Assembly: GCA_041493035.1 (NCBI GenBank)
Contig: JBGPYB010000005.1
Span: 1 to 61,030, forward strand
DNA: 61,030 nucleotides
DNA from: JBGPYB01 sp041493035
GTDB taxonomy: Bacteria > Acidobacteriota > Vicinamibacteria > Fen-336
Direction: 5' to 3'
Shown: one piece after another, positions 17,855 through 27,151 of the stretch
How the letters are laid out: each line of letters opens with the position of its first letter
Numbering within the stretch: the first letter of the stretch is position 1
Program-made: the position numbers and the translations under genes
The notes under the pieces: generated by a model
Told to the model about the DNA's origin: nothing
The model's database searches: none
The model's input: only the letters and a program-made list of their open reading frames with translations

Positions 17855-18781
17855 GTGACACCGACTTCGTCCCATCGGCGCGTCGGGTTCTGGCTCGTCG
17901 ATTCCGCAAACGAATTCCAGCAAATGTTGAAGGCCAGTGCGGAGGCCGCCTGCCGAAAGGCCGAGCTTTCCGTGGAGGTCTACTTCACCGGAGACGACCT
18001 CGGCAGCCAGGTCAGCCAGATCCGAGCGGCGCTCGAGAGCCCCGATCCGGCCAGCGCGTTCGTCGTCCTGGCGACGCGGGATCGCGGCCTCGCACGTTGC
18101 GTCCGCGCCGCGGCCCGAGCCGGAATTTGCTGGATCTACTTGAACCGGACCGATGACGATCTTCCTCCGATTCGCGAAGAGTTTCCCGATGCAGCCATTG
18201 GCACCGTCACCGCGGACGAGGTGGAGACGGGACGGATCCAGGGACGGCAGTTCCGGGCGCTCGTCGCGCCAGGAGGGCTTGTCCTCTACGTTCAGGGTGG
18301 GACGCGAAGCGCCGTGGCACGGGACCGCTCCGCCGGAATGCTCGAGGCCGTAGCCGGGGCCCCCTTTGAGGTCTCCCTGCTCGAGGGGGGGTGGGATCCA
18401 TCCGCGGCTCGGGACGCGATCCGTCGCTGGCTCGGCATCGTGGCACAAGGGACCGTCCGGATCGATCTCGTGGGTTGCCAGAACGACCCCATCGCCGTGG
18501 CCGCGCTGGAGGCTCTTCACGACGCAGCGCAATCGCTCGCGCGACCCGATCTGGCGCGCGTCCCCGTCACTGGATGCGACGGGACGCCGGCCGTAGGACA
18601 GCGTCTGGTCAGGGAAGGGACCCTCGCCGCCACCGTGGTACTTCCAAACTGGGGTGGCGCCGCAGTGCAAGCCGTGACCCGGTTCTTGAACCACGGAGAG
18701 AAGCCGCCACCGATGACTCTCGTGACGCCTACGTCGTTTCCCCCCGAGCGGGATCTGCGTGGCGTGGCGATCGCGCGCTGA
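17855..18781 (+). CDS. Periplasmic-binding-protein-like sugar sensor domain protein
   Basis: A 308-residue type I periplasmic-binding-protein fold (RVGFWLVDSANEFQQMLKAS; AGICWIYLNRTDD; DLVGCQNDPIAVAALEA) like the sugar-binding domains of ribose-type transporters and LacI regulators. It has neither a recognisable signal peptide nor a DNA-binding head, so its place in the cell is unclear; it may be a cytoplasmic ligand sensor. The GTG start has an AAGGTG upstream. It converges with the alpha-glucuronidase gene with no gap between the two stops. Confidence 0.7.
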   Translation: MTPTSSHRRVGFWLVDSANEFQQMLKASAEAACRKAELSVEVYFTGDDLGSQVSQIRAALESPDPASAFVVLATRDRGLARCVRAAARAGICWIYLNRTDDDLPPIREEFPDAAIGTVTADEVETGRIQGRQFRALVAPGGLVLYVQGGTRSAVARDRSAGMLEAVAGAPFEVSLLEGGWDPSAARDAIRRWLGIVAQGTVRIDLVGCQNDPIAVAALEALHDAAQSLARPDLARVPVTGCDGTPAVGQRLVREGTLAATVVLPNWGGAAVQAVTRFLNHGEKPPPMTLVTPTSFPPERDLRGVAIAR

Positions 18782-21307
18782 TCATTCTCCAATCTCCACG
18801 TAGTCGAGGGGGGCTCTCTCCCCCGCGTCGACGGTCCCCTCGATCCGGATCTCATCGCCCGTGGCCAGCGGAACGGCCACGATCCGGCGACGACTCGACG
18901 AGTGACCGTTCGGCTCCGCCGTCGGAAGCGCGTCGTCCGCAACCCACGAGGCGATCGGTCTTCCCGCGACGAAAACATGGAAGCGCGAAGCCCCGACGTT
19001 CAGGTCGAAATACTGGACGCCCAGATCGCGGACACCCGTCGGCCCGTCGTAGCGGAAGGTCGCCGCGCAATGCTCCGCCCCCGGCCGGCACTGAATCGCC
19101 TTGCCCCCCGAGGCCGTCTCCCACGGCTCGACGCTCCGCACCTCGTAGCCATCGAGCACCATCGACTCGGCTTCGACCCGACCAGGGAACCGACCGGCCC
19201 GCCCCCTCTCGTCCGGGATTCCCGACTGTCGCAGAAACCAATTGCACACGGCGTCGCGCCACACGCGTGCGTGCCCCGCCTGGTATTCGAGGCGCGCCAG
19301 GACGCTCCCGTACCGGGCATCGTCGACCAGGCCTTGCAGCGAACGCCAGCGCCGTACCAGATCCGCGGCGCCATCGGCGCCATCGTAATGGGCGTCGTAG
19401 ATGTGCTGGATCGCCGTCTTCCCGGAATGCAACACCTGCCTATAGGGGACGTGGTGCATGAACAGGAGCAGCTCGTCGGGGCAGGCCTTGAGAGACTCGT
19501 ACTCCTTCGCGATCGCGTCTCGGTACTGTCCGATGAATCCGGTGCCCGTCGCGGCCGTCCGGTCCATCCCGACTCCCGCTTCGTCAGCTCGGTGCCATTG
19601 TCCCCAGCCATTGCGCTCCGACGACTCGATCCCCGGGCCGTAGTGGGGACCCAGGATGTCAGTGAGCGTCCCTGCCCCGAGCGGTCCCGTGTAGGCCTCG
19701 TAGAGAGGCCAGGAACGAAGCTGCATGTCCACGATCGTCTCCACGACGCGCGGGTCGTGACCGAACGTGAGTCGGGTCCACTCTTCCGCGATGCGCTCGG
19801 CGGTGAGGTCGGGATCTGAGGCCAATCGGCCGAAGCCATAGAGGTTGGCAGCCGCCAGCGGATGGCCGAGCCAGTTCACGTCGAGGCCGACGTTGGACAC
19901 GGCGACGAAGCCGCCGGTCGGACGGCGGAATGTCTTTCCCGAAACGAGTGACTTGACGGGCGTCGCTTCGGTCGTCGCGTGCATGTCAAAGTCCAATACC
20001 GCCTTCCACATCGGAACGAGGAAGCAGAGGTGCCGCTGCTGCCCGGTGTATTCCTGGGTGACCTGCAGCTCGATGGCCTCGTTCGTCTTCTCGAGGGCGC
20101 CGAAGAGCGGCGACGCCGGCTCGCGCACCTGGAAATCGATGGGACCGTGCTTGATCTGGAGAACGACGTTGTCGTCGAACTGCCCGTCCAGGGCGCGGAA
20201 GTTGTCGTAGGCGGCGCGCGCGCGATCGTTCTTCGGGTTGCGCCAGTCCATGTGGTGGTCGTAGACGAAGCCGCGATAGAAGATGACGCCGCCGTGGGGC
20301 GTGAGCGCCCGAGCGATGACGTTTGCGGCGTCAGCGTGTGTCCTTCCGTAGGCAGACGGCCCCGCTCTCCCCTCGGAGTCCGCCTTGAGGACGAAACCGC
20401 CGAGATCGGGAATCGCCCTGTAGATCTCGTCGGCCTTTTCCTTCCACCAGAGCGCGACGCGCGGATCGAGAGGATCGAAGGCATCGAGTCCGCCGATCGA
20501 CTTCGGGCTCGTGAAGTCGATCGAAACCGCCAGCCTCACGCCCCACGGCCGGAAGGCCCCGGCGATACGAGAGAGGCCCGGCAGGAAAGCCGTTGTGATA
20601 ACGCGAGGGTTCGCGTTCACGTTGCTGACGGCGCAACCGTTGATGCCAATCGAAGCCAGCAAGCGCGCGTACTCGCTGGCGCGGCTCAAGTCCGCGCGCA
20701 CGTCGTCGTTCTCAAAGAAGATCGATCGGCCTGCGTAGCCTCGTTCGATGCTTCCGTCGAGGTTGTTCCACTCGTTGACCCACCGAATGGGGGCGTACGG
20801 GGACCGGCGCTCGTCCAGGTCCGCAACCGTCTCGCCGAGAGCGATCTTCCGCAAGAGGGCGAATGCGCCGTAGAGAACACCGCGGTCGTTCGCCGACGCG
20901 ATCAGGAGATCGGTGTGGCCACCGCGCACGACCGTCCTCAGCCAATAGCCGTCTTCCGCGATGTCGGCGGGCGGGCGAATCGCAGGCAGCACCTTCCTCA
21001 TCGCTTGCACCGTACCGAGGACGATCGCGCCCCGCTGGGACAGGTGCCCCTCGGCGTCCAGCGTTCTCCCTAGGAGACCCCGGACTCCGTGGAGGATCTC
21101 CTGCTGCGCGGCGCCCAACACGGCCGAGTCGCCCAGAGTGACCACGACGCCGGGCAGTGCCGCGTAACGTCGCCCCTCTGCCTCCCCGACGGGCGCGTAG
21201 CGCAGCCAGGCTTCCGCGCCGGTCTCGGCTCGCAACGGCGCCGGGAGCGCGAAGACGCCGGCGACCATGGAGGCTGCGACCCAAGGCACGCGCCGTCGGC
21301 GAGTCAT
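18782..21307 (-). CDS. GH67 alpha-glucuronidase
   Basis: An 841-residue glycoside hydrolase family 67 enzyme, which removes (4-O-methyl)glucuronic acid from xylo-oligosaccharides. A signal peptide (VPWVAASMVAGVFALPAPLRA) suggests export. Family features include IRWVNEWNNLDGSIERGYAG, VLKADSEGRAGPSAYGRTHA with the likely acid Glu, and GPIDFQVREP and ELQVTQEYTGQ, which match the segments carrying the catalytic-base pair. ATG at 21307 is preferred over an in-frame TTG three codons upstream. No xylanase or transporter genes lie nearby. Confidence 0.92.
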   Translation of the reverse strand: MTRRRRVPWVAASMVAGVFALPAPLRAETGAEAWLRYAPVGEAEGRRYAALPGVVVTLGDSAVLGAAQQEILHGVRGLLGRTLDAEGHLSQRGAIVLGTVQAMRKVLPAIRPPADIAEDGYWLRTVVRGGHTDLLIASANDRGVLYGAFALLRKIALGETVADLDERRSPYAPIRWVNEWNNLDGSIERGYAGRSIFFENDDVRADLSRASEYARLLASIGINGCAVSNVNANPRVITTAFLPGLSRIAGAFRPWGVRLAVSIDFTSPKSIGGLDAFDPLDPRVALWWKEKADEIYRAIPDLGGFVLKADSEGRAGPSAYGRTHADAANVIARALTPHGGVIFYRGFVYDHHMDWRNPKNDRARAAYDNFRALDGQFDDNVVLQIKHGPIDFQVREPASPLFGALEKTNEAIELQVTQEYTGQQRHLCFLVPMWKAVLDFDMHATTEATPVKSLVSGKTFRRPTGGFVAVSNVGLDVNWLGHPLAAANLYGFGRLASDPDLTAERIAEEWTRLTFGHDPRVVETIVDMQLRSWPLYEAYTGPLGAGTLTDILGPHYGPGIESSERNGWGQWHRADEAGVGMDRTAATGTGFIGQYRDAIAKEYESLKACPDELLLFMHHVPYRQVLHSGKTAIQHIYDAHYDGADGAADLVRRWRSLQGLVDDARYGSVLARLEYQAGHARVWRDAVCNWFLRQSGIPDERGRAGRFPGRVEAESMVLDGYEVRSVEPWETASGGKAIQCRPGAEHCAATFRYDGPTGVRDLGVQYFDLNVGASRFHVFVAGRPIASWVADDALPTAEPNGHSSSRRRIVAVPLATGDEIRIEGTVDAGERAPLDYVEIGE

Positions 21308-21354
21308 GGGGTGCAACCTAGCACAGCCGCGGCGGGCCGGTTAGGCTACACGCC

Positions 21355-23097
21355 GTGAAGCGCCCCTCCTCGCTCCGCCGGCGGCTCATTCCGGCGATCG
21401 CCGCGATCGCGGTGGCCGGCGTGATCGCGACAGCGTGGCTCGTCCAGCCCCGGCTCGAGGAGGCGATTCGTCTCCGCATCGACCAGGAGGCGGCGCGACG
21501 CGGCCTCGTGGTCCGCGTGGGCACGGTCAGGGTGCGCCCATGGCCGCTCCTCCGGCTGGAGGGTGTGCGGGTCGAGAAGCCTGGCAGTTGGTCAATCGCC
21601 GCCGACGAGGTGGCCGTGACGCTTCGCCCGTGGGGGCACGGCCTCGTGGGGCGCACACGCCTCGCTCTTGCGCGTGTCACCGTGGCTGGTCCGGCGAGTC
21701 TCGGCCTCGAGAGCGTCCCCGCCGTGTGGGACATCGTGACTTCCGGAACCGGAGCTGTGGGCGCTGAGGTTCGCGAGCCCGTCACGGGCCTCACGGCCAC
21801 GTGGCTCCCAGCCGCGGGTGGCGGCCAACTCGACGTCCGCGCGACCGCGTTCCCGGCGGGGCGTGTCTTCACCTTGCAGCGAGACAGCGTTCCACTCCTC
21901 GATCCCGGCACGCTGACCGGCGCCGTTCACCTCACGATCGCAGAGGCCACGACCTTCGACCTGAACCTCGACGGCCGCGCCCTGCGCCTCGCCGCACTGT
22001 CGAACGAAAGCCTGTTCTCGGGAGAACCCGTGGCATTCGGCGTCCCCACCGACGTCACCACGCAACTCGCGGGTTCGTGGCGCCCCGCCGAGGAAGCTCT
22101 CGATGTGCCTCACTGGCGCCTGGCGACGGGCGGCGCGTCCCTCTCCGGCGCTCTGTCTCTCGCCGATGTCCGCCATGATCCTCGCTTGGATCTGTCCCTC
22201 GAGGTCGAACATCTGGACTTCGCCCAGGTCCTCGATTCCTCCGGCCTCGATGAGCCCACGTCTGTAGCCGTATTGGAGAGCACGCCGTCGACACGAACGC
22301 GAGAGCTGGGCGCGGCTTCGCTCTCCGCGCACGCCACGGGCCGCCTGGCTGATCCTTCGTCGTTCGTCGTCTCCCAGCGGCTGGACTTCACGCCTCCCAA
22401 GCGGCCGCTCCCCGCCGTCGAGAGGCTACGCAGCGACTTCGTGCACGAGGTCACCCTCGCGACCGGAGGCCGAAGGGCCATCGTCGTCTCTCCCGCGTCC
22501 CCCGACTTCGTCCCGTTCGGCGACGTCCCTCCGCTCTTCGTCCGCACCCTTCTCCTGGGCGAAGACTCCGGCTTCTTCGGTCATAGCGGGATCGACCTCT
22601 CCGAGGTTCCGTCGGCCATCCTCACCAACTGGTCACGCGGAGGCGTCGCCCGGGGAGCTTCGACCATCACGCAGCAGCTCGCCAAGAACCTGTTCCTGTC
22701 TCGCGAAAAACGACTGGGCCGCAAGCTCCAGGAGCTGTCCCTCGCCCTGCTTGTGGAAGCGACGCTCACCAAGGAGCGCATCCTCGAGATCTACCTGAAC
22801 GTCATCGAATGGGGACCCGACGTCTACGGTCTGCGGCCCGCGGCGTGGCGCTACTTCGGCGTCGAACCACGGGCGCTCACGCCGAAGCAGATGGCTTTCC
22901 TGGTGGCGCTCATCCCGGGACCCGTCAAGTACCAACGGTCCTTCGCCGACGGGAGCCTCTCGCCCGGCTTTCGCCCGCTCGTCGACTCCCTCCTGGCCAA
23001 GCTACGGTCGGTGGATCTGCTGACCGAGGACGAGTACCAGGCGGCCCGGAACGAGGAGTTGCAGATTCGGACCGCGACTCCGGACGGGGCCTCGTAG
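21355..23097 (+). CDS. AsmA-like domain fused to GT51 peptidoglycan glycosyltransferase
   Basis: A 580-residue inner-membrane protein. A transmembrane helix (about 10-30) is followed by an AsmA-like beta-rich region (about 35-330: RVRPWPLLRLEGVRVEKPG, GGASLSGALSLADV). A GT51 lysozyme-like glycosyltransferase domain follows (about 375-555): LLGEDSGFFGHSGID with the catalytic Glu, GASTITQQLAKNLFLS, KLQELSLALLVE and ILEIYLNVIEWG. GT51 polymerises lipid II into glycan strands. No transpeptidase domain follows, so the catalytic part is MtgA-like. The AsmA-like part, normally linked to lipid handling at the outer membrane, is the odd feature. GTG start. Confidence 0.85.
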   Translation: MKRPSSLRRRLIPAIAAIAVAGVIATAWLVQPRLEEAIRLRIDQEAARRGLVVRVGTVRVRPWPLLRLEGVRVEKPGSWSIAADEVAVTLRPWGHGLVGRTRLALARVTVAGPASLGLESVPAVWDIVTSGTGAVGAEVREPVTGLTATWLPAAGGGQLDVRATAFPAGRVFTLQRDSVPLLDPGTLTGAVHLTIAEATTFDLNLDGRALRLAALSNESLFSGEPVAFGVPTDVTTQLAGSWRPAEEALDVPHWRLATGGASLSGALSLADVRHDPRLDLSLEVEHLDFAQVLDSSGLDEPTSVAVLESTPSTRTRELGAASLSAHATGRLADPSSFVVSQRLDFTPPKRPLPAVERLRSDFVHEVTLATGGRRAIVVSPASPDFVPFGDVPPLFVRTLLLGEDSGFFGHSGIDLSEVPSAILTNWSRGGVARGASTITQQLAKNLFLSREKRLGRKLQELSLALLVEATLTKERILEIYLNVIEWGPDVYGLRPAAWRYFGVEPRALTPKQMAFLVALIPGPVKYQRSFADGSLSPGFRPLVDSLLAKLRSVDLLTEDEYQAARNEELQIRTATPDGAS

Positions 23098-23117
23098 CAA
23101 CTCGCTGGCTTCCTCTC

Positions 23118-23912
23118 TCACGGCCGGGGCTCCTCCCACCGCCGCCGAATCGCCGCCAACTCCCCCGAAGCCGCGAGGCTCTGGATCGCCACGTCAACCC
23201 GGGGGAGCAGCGGATCGCCTCTCCGAACGCCAGCGTGGTAGCCGAGACGATTCAAGGGCTCGCCAACTATCCGGAGCGCCGGGTCCGCTGCCACGCGCCA
23301 GCGGACGTAGGGTGAGTCGTAGACGACGGCATCCAGGCGTCCGGCCTTCAAATCATCGAAGAGGACGCTCTCGTTCTGGTTCCCGATCAGCCGAACGCCC
23401 AGGCCCACGCCCATGGCTCGAAGCGCCGGCCCCACCGCGGGATCTTCGCCGTCGCCAACCCTATTCCCCGCGAGATCGGCAAGGGAACGGATTCGCGTGT
23501 CGCTGGCTCGAACCGCCACGAGGAGACCCCACTCGTAGTACGGAATCGACGCGACGAGGGCGGCCGGCGTCTTGGGAGTCGGAGTCCATTGGCAGAGGAT
23601 CAGGTCGTAGCGTCCCTCGATCAGGCCAGCTTCGAGGTCGCGCCAGGCCGTCGGCACGATCACCGGGCGAACATGCAGTCGCGCCGCCAGAGCGTGCAGA
23701 ACGTCGACGTCCAGGCCCACGAGCTTCTCGAGGGGAACTGGGGGACCGGCGGGCGGCCGGGTCACGTCCTCGCGCGGGAGGAACTCACGACCCGGCACAT
23801 AGGCCCACGGCGCCGATCGTGGGTCCATGCCCACGCGCAGCAAGGGCCGATCGTCAGCGACGACCGCCGGGGAGCCGGCGAGGAGAGCGAGGCAGAGAGC
23901 GCCCAGGTGCAT
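23118..23912 (-). CDS. Family 3 extracellular solute-binding protein
   Basis: A 264-residue exported binding protein (signal MHLGALCLALLAGSPAVVA). It has the SBP_bac_3 layout: LVGLDVDVLHALAARL, then AGLIEGRYDLILCQWTPTP, SIPYYEWGLLVAVR and DLKAGRLDAVVYDSP. Such proteins bind amino acids or small organic acids, or serve as MxaJ-like partners of dehydrogenases. No permease or ATPase is nearby, so the ligand and partner are unknown. The ATG at 23912 is chosen because a signal peptide follows at once; a longer frame starts at 23966. Confidence 0.8.
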   Translation of the reverse strand: MHLGALCLALLAGSPAVVADDRPLLRVGMDPRSAPWAYVPGREFLPREDVTRPPAGPPVPLEKLVGLDVDVLHALAARLHVRPVIVPTAWRDLEAGLIEGRYDLILCQWTPTPKTPAALVASIPYYEWGLLVAVRASDTRIRSLADLAGNRVGDGEDPAVGPALRAMGVGLGVRLIGNQNESVLFDDLKAGRLDAVVYDSPYVRWRVAADPALRIVGEPLNRLGYHAGVRRGDPLLPRVDVAIQSLAASGELAAIRRRWEEPRP

Positions 23913-24056
23913 TTCGGGTGAAGCGAAACCGTAGCATGAAGGGCGGCACGAGGGAAGAAGCGTCATCGCTAACGAGTCGGCGCGTGACGCGCGGGACTAT
24001 CGCCATTAGCGTCGGTGGCGGGCGCAGAGGTCGATCCCAGCGGTTTCGGAGGCCCG

Positions 24057-26945
24057 CTACTTGCCTGTGGCCACCGGCCCGAGATAACGATCTAGCCAAT
24101 CGAGTGTCGGCTTGACCAAGGGAACCCGTGGCGGTATGTGGCCGCCGTCGAAGAGCACATGGCTCTTGTCGCCGGCCTTCGTCCCGAGGAACCGGAACAT
24201 GGGCTTCTGGGAAAACTCCAGCGGGAACACGAAGTCGTCGCGGCCATTCAGCATCAGGGTCGGGATCGTGACCCGGGGCGCGAAGTTGAACTGGTCGACC
24301 TCGGGCATTCCCGCGTCGCTGCCCTCCTCGAAGCCTCCGGCCAGGAGAATGCTGGCCTTGAACCTCGAATCGAGAGCCGTGGCGATGGGGCCCATCGAAG
24401 CTCCCCAACTGAAGCCGTAGTAGGCGAGCTTCGCTGCGTCGATGTCCGGGCGCGTGACCAGATAGTCGACCGAGCGTCCCAGGTCCTGTAGTTGCTGGAC
24501 CTGAAGATCGCGGAAGGCCCGCGAGGGCCAGGGCGGGGACTGGCGCAGCCGTCGCTCGTAGGTGTCCTTGTAGATGGGATGCAGGACGGCCCTTCCGCTC
24601 CGGATGACGAAGTCGAAAAAGCCGAGTTCGGGTTCCAGAAGTCGAGGGAGCTCCTGTGCATCCGAGCCCGGGAAGTAGACGACGGTTTGATAGGGGGGCG
24701 AAGCGTTCGCGGGCAGGAAGAGGTAGGCGATGAGCCGCTCGCCCCCGTACGCCGCGTTCATCGTGATCTTCTCCATTCTCCAGTGGGGGGAGTGGCTCTC
24801 CATCGTCTCCGTCGTGGGGGCGAGCGCCGTGCGGTCGTAGGCGTAGAGGCTGCGGAAGATCGCGAAGGTGGCGTCGTCGACCGGCTTGGCGTGAGAGTAG
24901 TCCCGCGAGAACCTCTCGACGGGTGCGGTCAGCTCCGGGGGCGGGGGCTTCACGTATCGCGCGCAGCGGAAGCCGTAGTTCTCCCTCCGCTCGAACGGGA
25001 AAGCTGCATGGCGCTCCTGGTACATGTAGACAGGCTCGTCCCAGGCGCCGCCCAGGATGTAGCGCTTCGCCCCCGAGGCACTTGAGCACCATTCCTTGAC
25101 GTTCCCCGCCATGTCGTAGGTGCCGAAGGGCCCGAGCCCTTGATGCGACCCGACCCGCGCGGGTCCCTTCTTGTCGAAGTTGCTGAGCAGGAGCAGCGTG
25201 GGCGGCGCGTACTGGTCGGTCGCCGAGAACCAGTGGTGGACGGTGGGAAGGCTCTTGCCGGCAAACTGGGCGAAGGCCGATGCTTCGTACCAGCTCACCC
25301 CACGCACCGGGTAATCCTCCTCGCCGGCGGGAGGGCTCCCCACCTCCCACGTCGCCGGGCCCGGCCGCCCGGTGCGGTCGACCAGCTTCTTCACGGCCTC
25401 CTCCCAGGGCACCTCGTGGCCCTCCTCGACGAAAGGCTCCTTCCAATAGTCGCGGCTCCGGTACCCTCCGACCTCCACGAACGCCTGGAACTGCCGGTTC
25501 GTGACCTCGAACAAATCGAGCCAGAAGCCATCCCGTTCTGTGCTCTTTCCCTCGATTTCCTCTCTACCGCCTGGCACGAACACCATGTCCTTGGGCGTCG
25601 ACCCGGCGGGCCGCAAGGTGAGCGGCTTGTCCCAGACCACCGTCGGAGCGATCTCGAGGGGCTGGAAGCCCGCCTTCTCGACGCGCCACCGAAGGAGGGC
25701 GAGGAGGATGCTCGGGAGACGCACCTTCTCGAGTGGCGTGCGGCCCACGACCTCCCAGGCGCTCTGGGGCTCGGCGTAGTCCTTCCAGGAAACCAAAGCG
25801 CCCTCGGGGTCGGTGTGAAGGGAGTACTCCCAGGTGAGCGACTCCCAAAGGCGCTGCGCCTCCCGATCCCCGGCCAGGTAGGGGAGCGCCTGCTGTGCGA
25901 GCCGGTAGGCGGCGACGTTCTTGTCCTCGGCATTGAGGCGAGCGACCTCCGGCAGCGCCACGAGCCGGGCCCATCTCTCCCGGGAGCTGCGGACCCAGAG
26001 CCAGGACGCGACGGAGAGCGCGGCGACGAGGGCCAGGCCTGCCGGAATGACGACTCGTGGGCGGCGCCAAGGGCCTTGCCCCGCCTTGACCCGGTCGCCG
26101 ACCCGCTCGAGGTCGCGCAGCAGCTCGCTCGCCGAAGGGTACCGCGCTTCACGCTCCTTCTCGAGACACCGCAAGACGACGCGCTCCAGGTCCGCGGGAA
26201 CCTCGGACCTCGTCGACCGGGGAGCCGTAGGCGTGGTCGTGAGAACGGCCTTGCGGATCGAGACGTGGGAATCGCCTGGAAAGGGACGACGCCCCGTGAG
26301 CATCTCGTAAAGCATCGAACCGAAGGAGAAGACGTCGGTCCGGCAATCGACCGGATGGCCCTCGGCCTGCTCCGGTGACATGTAAGACGGAGTCCCGAGG
26401 ACGGCTCCATGCTCCGTGCGGAGGCCGGCCGAAAGGGTCGGCCCATCTTCCGACGAGTCCCCTTCGGCCAGCTTGGCCAGACCAAAATCCACAAGCTTGA
26501 CGTCGCCCGTCTTCGAGACCATGACATTCGCCGGCTTGACGTCCCGATGAATGATTCCCGCGACGTGGGCCGCGCCGAGGGCGCCCGCGACCTGGATGGC
26601 GTAGCGAAGCGCCTCGTCGATGCGAAGCGGCCCTGTCCCCAGGAGCTTGTCGAGGGACGTTCCGTCGACGTACTCCATAACGATGAAGTCACGCTCGGCC
26701 CCGTCAGAGACGTCCCGGTCGATATCGTGGATGATGATGATGTGCGGATGATTGAGCGCGGAGGCCGCTTGCGCTTCGCGTACGAAACGCTCTCTCCGCT
26801 CGCGGCTCGCCGCCGCCTCCGGGCGCACGACCTTGATGGCGACGTTTCGGTCGAGGCGGGTATCCTGGGCGCGGTAGACGACGCCCATCCCCCCCTCGCC
26901 CAGCGTCTCGATGATCTCGTAGTGGGAGATCGTCTTTCCGATCAT
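24057..26945 (-). CDS. Ser/Thr protein kinase - FGE-sulfatase - alpha/beta hydrolase fusion
   Basis: A 962-residue three-part protein. Residues about 9-275 form a Hanks-type kinase (LGEGGMGVVYRAQD, AIKVV, IIHRDVKPANVM, KLVDFGLAK). One transmembrane helix follows (about 305-325, VVIPAGLALVAALSVASWLW). The outer part has a formylglycine-generating-enzyme-like domain (about 455-665: MVFVPGG, WLDLFEVTNRQFQAF, PVRGVSWYEASAFAQFAGKS, FGTYDMAGNVKEWC, NYGFRCAR) and an alpha/beta hydrolase domain (about 715-955; nucleophile GFSWGASMG, acid NGRDDFVFP, His in FDGGH). ATG at 26945 (MIGKTISHYEI) is chosen; the frame stays open to 26981. Confidence 0.9.
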   Translation of the reverse strand: MIGKTISHYEIIETLGEGGMGVVYRAQDTRLDRNVAIKVVRPEAAASRERRERFVREAQAASALNHPHIIIIHDIDRDVSDGAERDFIVMEYVDGTSLDKLLGTGPLRIDEALRYAIQVAGALGAAHVAGIIHRDVKPANVMVSKTGDVKLVDFGLAKLAEGDSSEDGPTLSAGLRTEHGAVLGTPSYMSPEQAEGHPVDCRTDVFSFGSMLYEMLTGRRPFPGDSHVSIRKAVLTTTPTAPRSTRSEVPADLERVVLRCLEKEREARYPSASELLRDLERVGDRVKAGQGPWRRPRVVIPAGLALVAALSVASWLWVRSSRERWARLVALPEVARLNAEDKNVAAYRLAQQALPYLAGDREAQRLWESLTWEYSLHTDPEGALVSWKDYAEPQSAWEVVGRTPLEKVRLPSILLALLRWRVEKAGFQPLEIAPTVVWDKPLTLRPAGSTPKDMVFVPGGREEIEGKSTERDGFWLDLFEVTNRQFQAFVEVGGYRSRDYWKEPFVEEGHEVPWEEAVKKLVDRTGRPGPATWEVGSPPAGEEDYPVRGVSWYEASAFAQFAGKSLPTVHHWFSATDQYAPPTLLLLSNFDKKGPARVGSHQGLGPFGTYDMAGNVKEWCSSASGAKRYILGGAWDEPVYMYQERHAAFPFERRENYGFRCARYVKPPPPELTAPVERFSRDYSHAKPVDDATFAIFRSLYAYDRTALAPTTETMESHSPHWRMEKITMNAAYGGERLIAYLFLPANASPPYQTVVYFPGSDAQELPRLLEPELGFFDFVIRSGRAVLHPIYKDTYERRLRQSPPWPSRAFRDLQVQQLQDLGRSVDYLVTRPDIDAAKLAYYGFSWGASMGPIATALDSRFKASILLAGGFEEGSDAGMPEVDQFNFAPRVTIPTLMLNGRDDFVFPLEFSQKPMFRFLGTKAGDKSHVLFDGGHIPPRVPLVKPTLDWLDRYLGPVATGK

Positions 26946-27151
26946 GACGCCTCGTCTGGTTGACGACGAGCGGCCCTGCACGCCACCTGGGATCGCGAAA
27001 CTCTAGCACAGCCCGCCTGCCCGATTCGCGCGGGCGGCACCCACGCGACCGCACGGCGCGCCATCGCGAGGCACATTTGTTTCCCCGACGACGTGAGCGC
27101 AAACTGAGGCCCGCGGCCGGGCACATCACAAGCACGTCTTGGAGCACGCAA

